DNA of 43,346 nucleotides from Blautia sp. (GTDB taxonomy: Bacteria > Bacillota > Clostridia > Lachnospirales > Lachnospiraceae): contig JAUUSJ010000016.1 of the NCBI GenBank assembly GCA_030841965.1, positions 1 to 43,346 on the forward strand. The letters run 5' to 3'. The notes under the pieces are model-generated. The model was not told where the DNA came from and ran no database searches. It saw nothing but the letters and a program-made list of their open reading frames with translations. Both the position numbers and the translations under genes were made by a program. Of the stretch, positions 43,247 to 43,346 are shown piece by piece (the stretch's first letter is position 1; each line of letters opens with the position of its first letter).

Positions 43247-43346
43247 GGGTGTGAGTGCAAAAGGATGGGTGAGGGTGAGGGGGACGCCGAGAGAGCAAGG
43301 AGAGATATGTGCCGTAAACACGTTCGTTCCCACGATTTTTCGACAT

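Noticed and set aside
43307..43346. Possible start of a further gene (ATGTGCCGTAAACAC...) at the right edge
   Set aside because: An AGGAGA lies only three bases before the ATG, the sequence does not resemble the start of SmpB expected after rnr, and only 13 codons are visible.
1..43346. CRISPR arrays, tRNA/rRNA genes, transposases, integrases, phage genes
   Set aside because: None seen. The only tandem repeats are in coding sequences, have no unique spacers and stay in frame.

Overview
The window is AT-rich DNA from a low-GC monoderm Firmicute, most probably Lachnospiraceae (class Clostridia). This rests on AGGAGG-type ribosome sites, the content and order of the glycolytic and secG-rnr genes, a monoderm-style Tad/Flp pilus locus with no outer-membrane secretin, and choline-binding-like cell-wall repeats. 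Genus cannot be fixed by reading alone.

Layout. (1) 1-4408: a PHP-type histidinol-phosphatase-like gene on the minus strand, a secreted wall-bound SGNH hydrolase and a Na+/phosphate cotransporter with a PhoU-like tail. (2) 4409-4841: a non-coding palindromic repeat element, then the glycolysis promoter. (3) 4842-9910: the lower-glycolysis operon gap-pgk-tpiA-gpmI, with a strong hairpin in each intergenic gap and a clear terminator after gpmI. (4) 9911-31723: a co-directional run of 15 genes from one good sigma-A-type promoter. It encodes a 51-residue membrane microprotein, a receptor-like Ser/Thr kinase with a propeller-like outer domain, a 1367-residue surface protein, a GT-C-like membrane protein, the Tad machine (TadZ, CpaF/TadA, TadB, TadC, Flp-type pilin, two TadE-like pseudopilins, a DUF5702-like protein, A24 prepilin peptidase), a TPR/WG-repeat protein, an FHA protein and a PP2C phosphatase. 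(5) 31724-32115: an AT-rich gap with long hairpins. (6) 32116-40557: two MBOAT/DHHW O-acyltransferase modules with an SGNH protein and a DUF4358-like protein, then a wall-bound D-Ala-D-Ala carboxypeptidase. (7) 40558-43246: secG and rnr.

How they work together. Glycolysis genes and secG-rnr are commonly close neighbours in Firmicutes, so the roughly 30 kb between gpmI and secG looks like an accessory cell-surface block set into a core locus. Its first half is a Tad/Flp pilus combined with a complete phospho-signalling set: kinase, phosphatase and FHA reader. The kinase carries three Thr-centred 12-residue repeats whose core recurs once just before the FHA domain, suggesting a kinase-FHA switch for pilus assembly, loosely like the PpkA-PppA-Fha pathway of type VI secretion. 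Its second half probably O-acylates an exported or wall polysaccharide. The phospho-gated pilus is the best candidate for an undescribed system here. The genes and motifs are seen directly; the regulatory link is inference.
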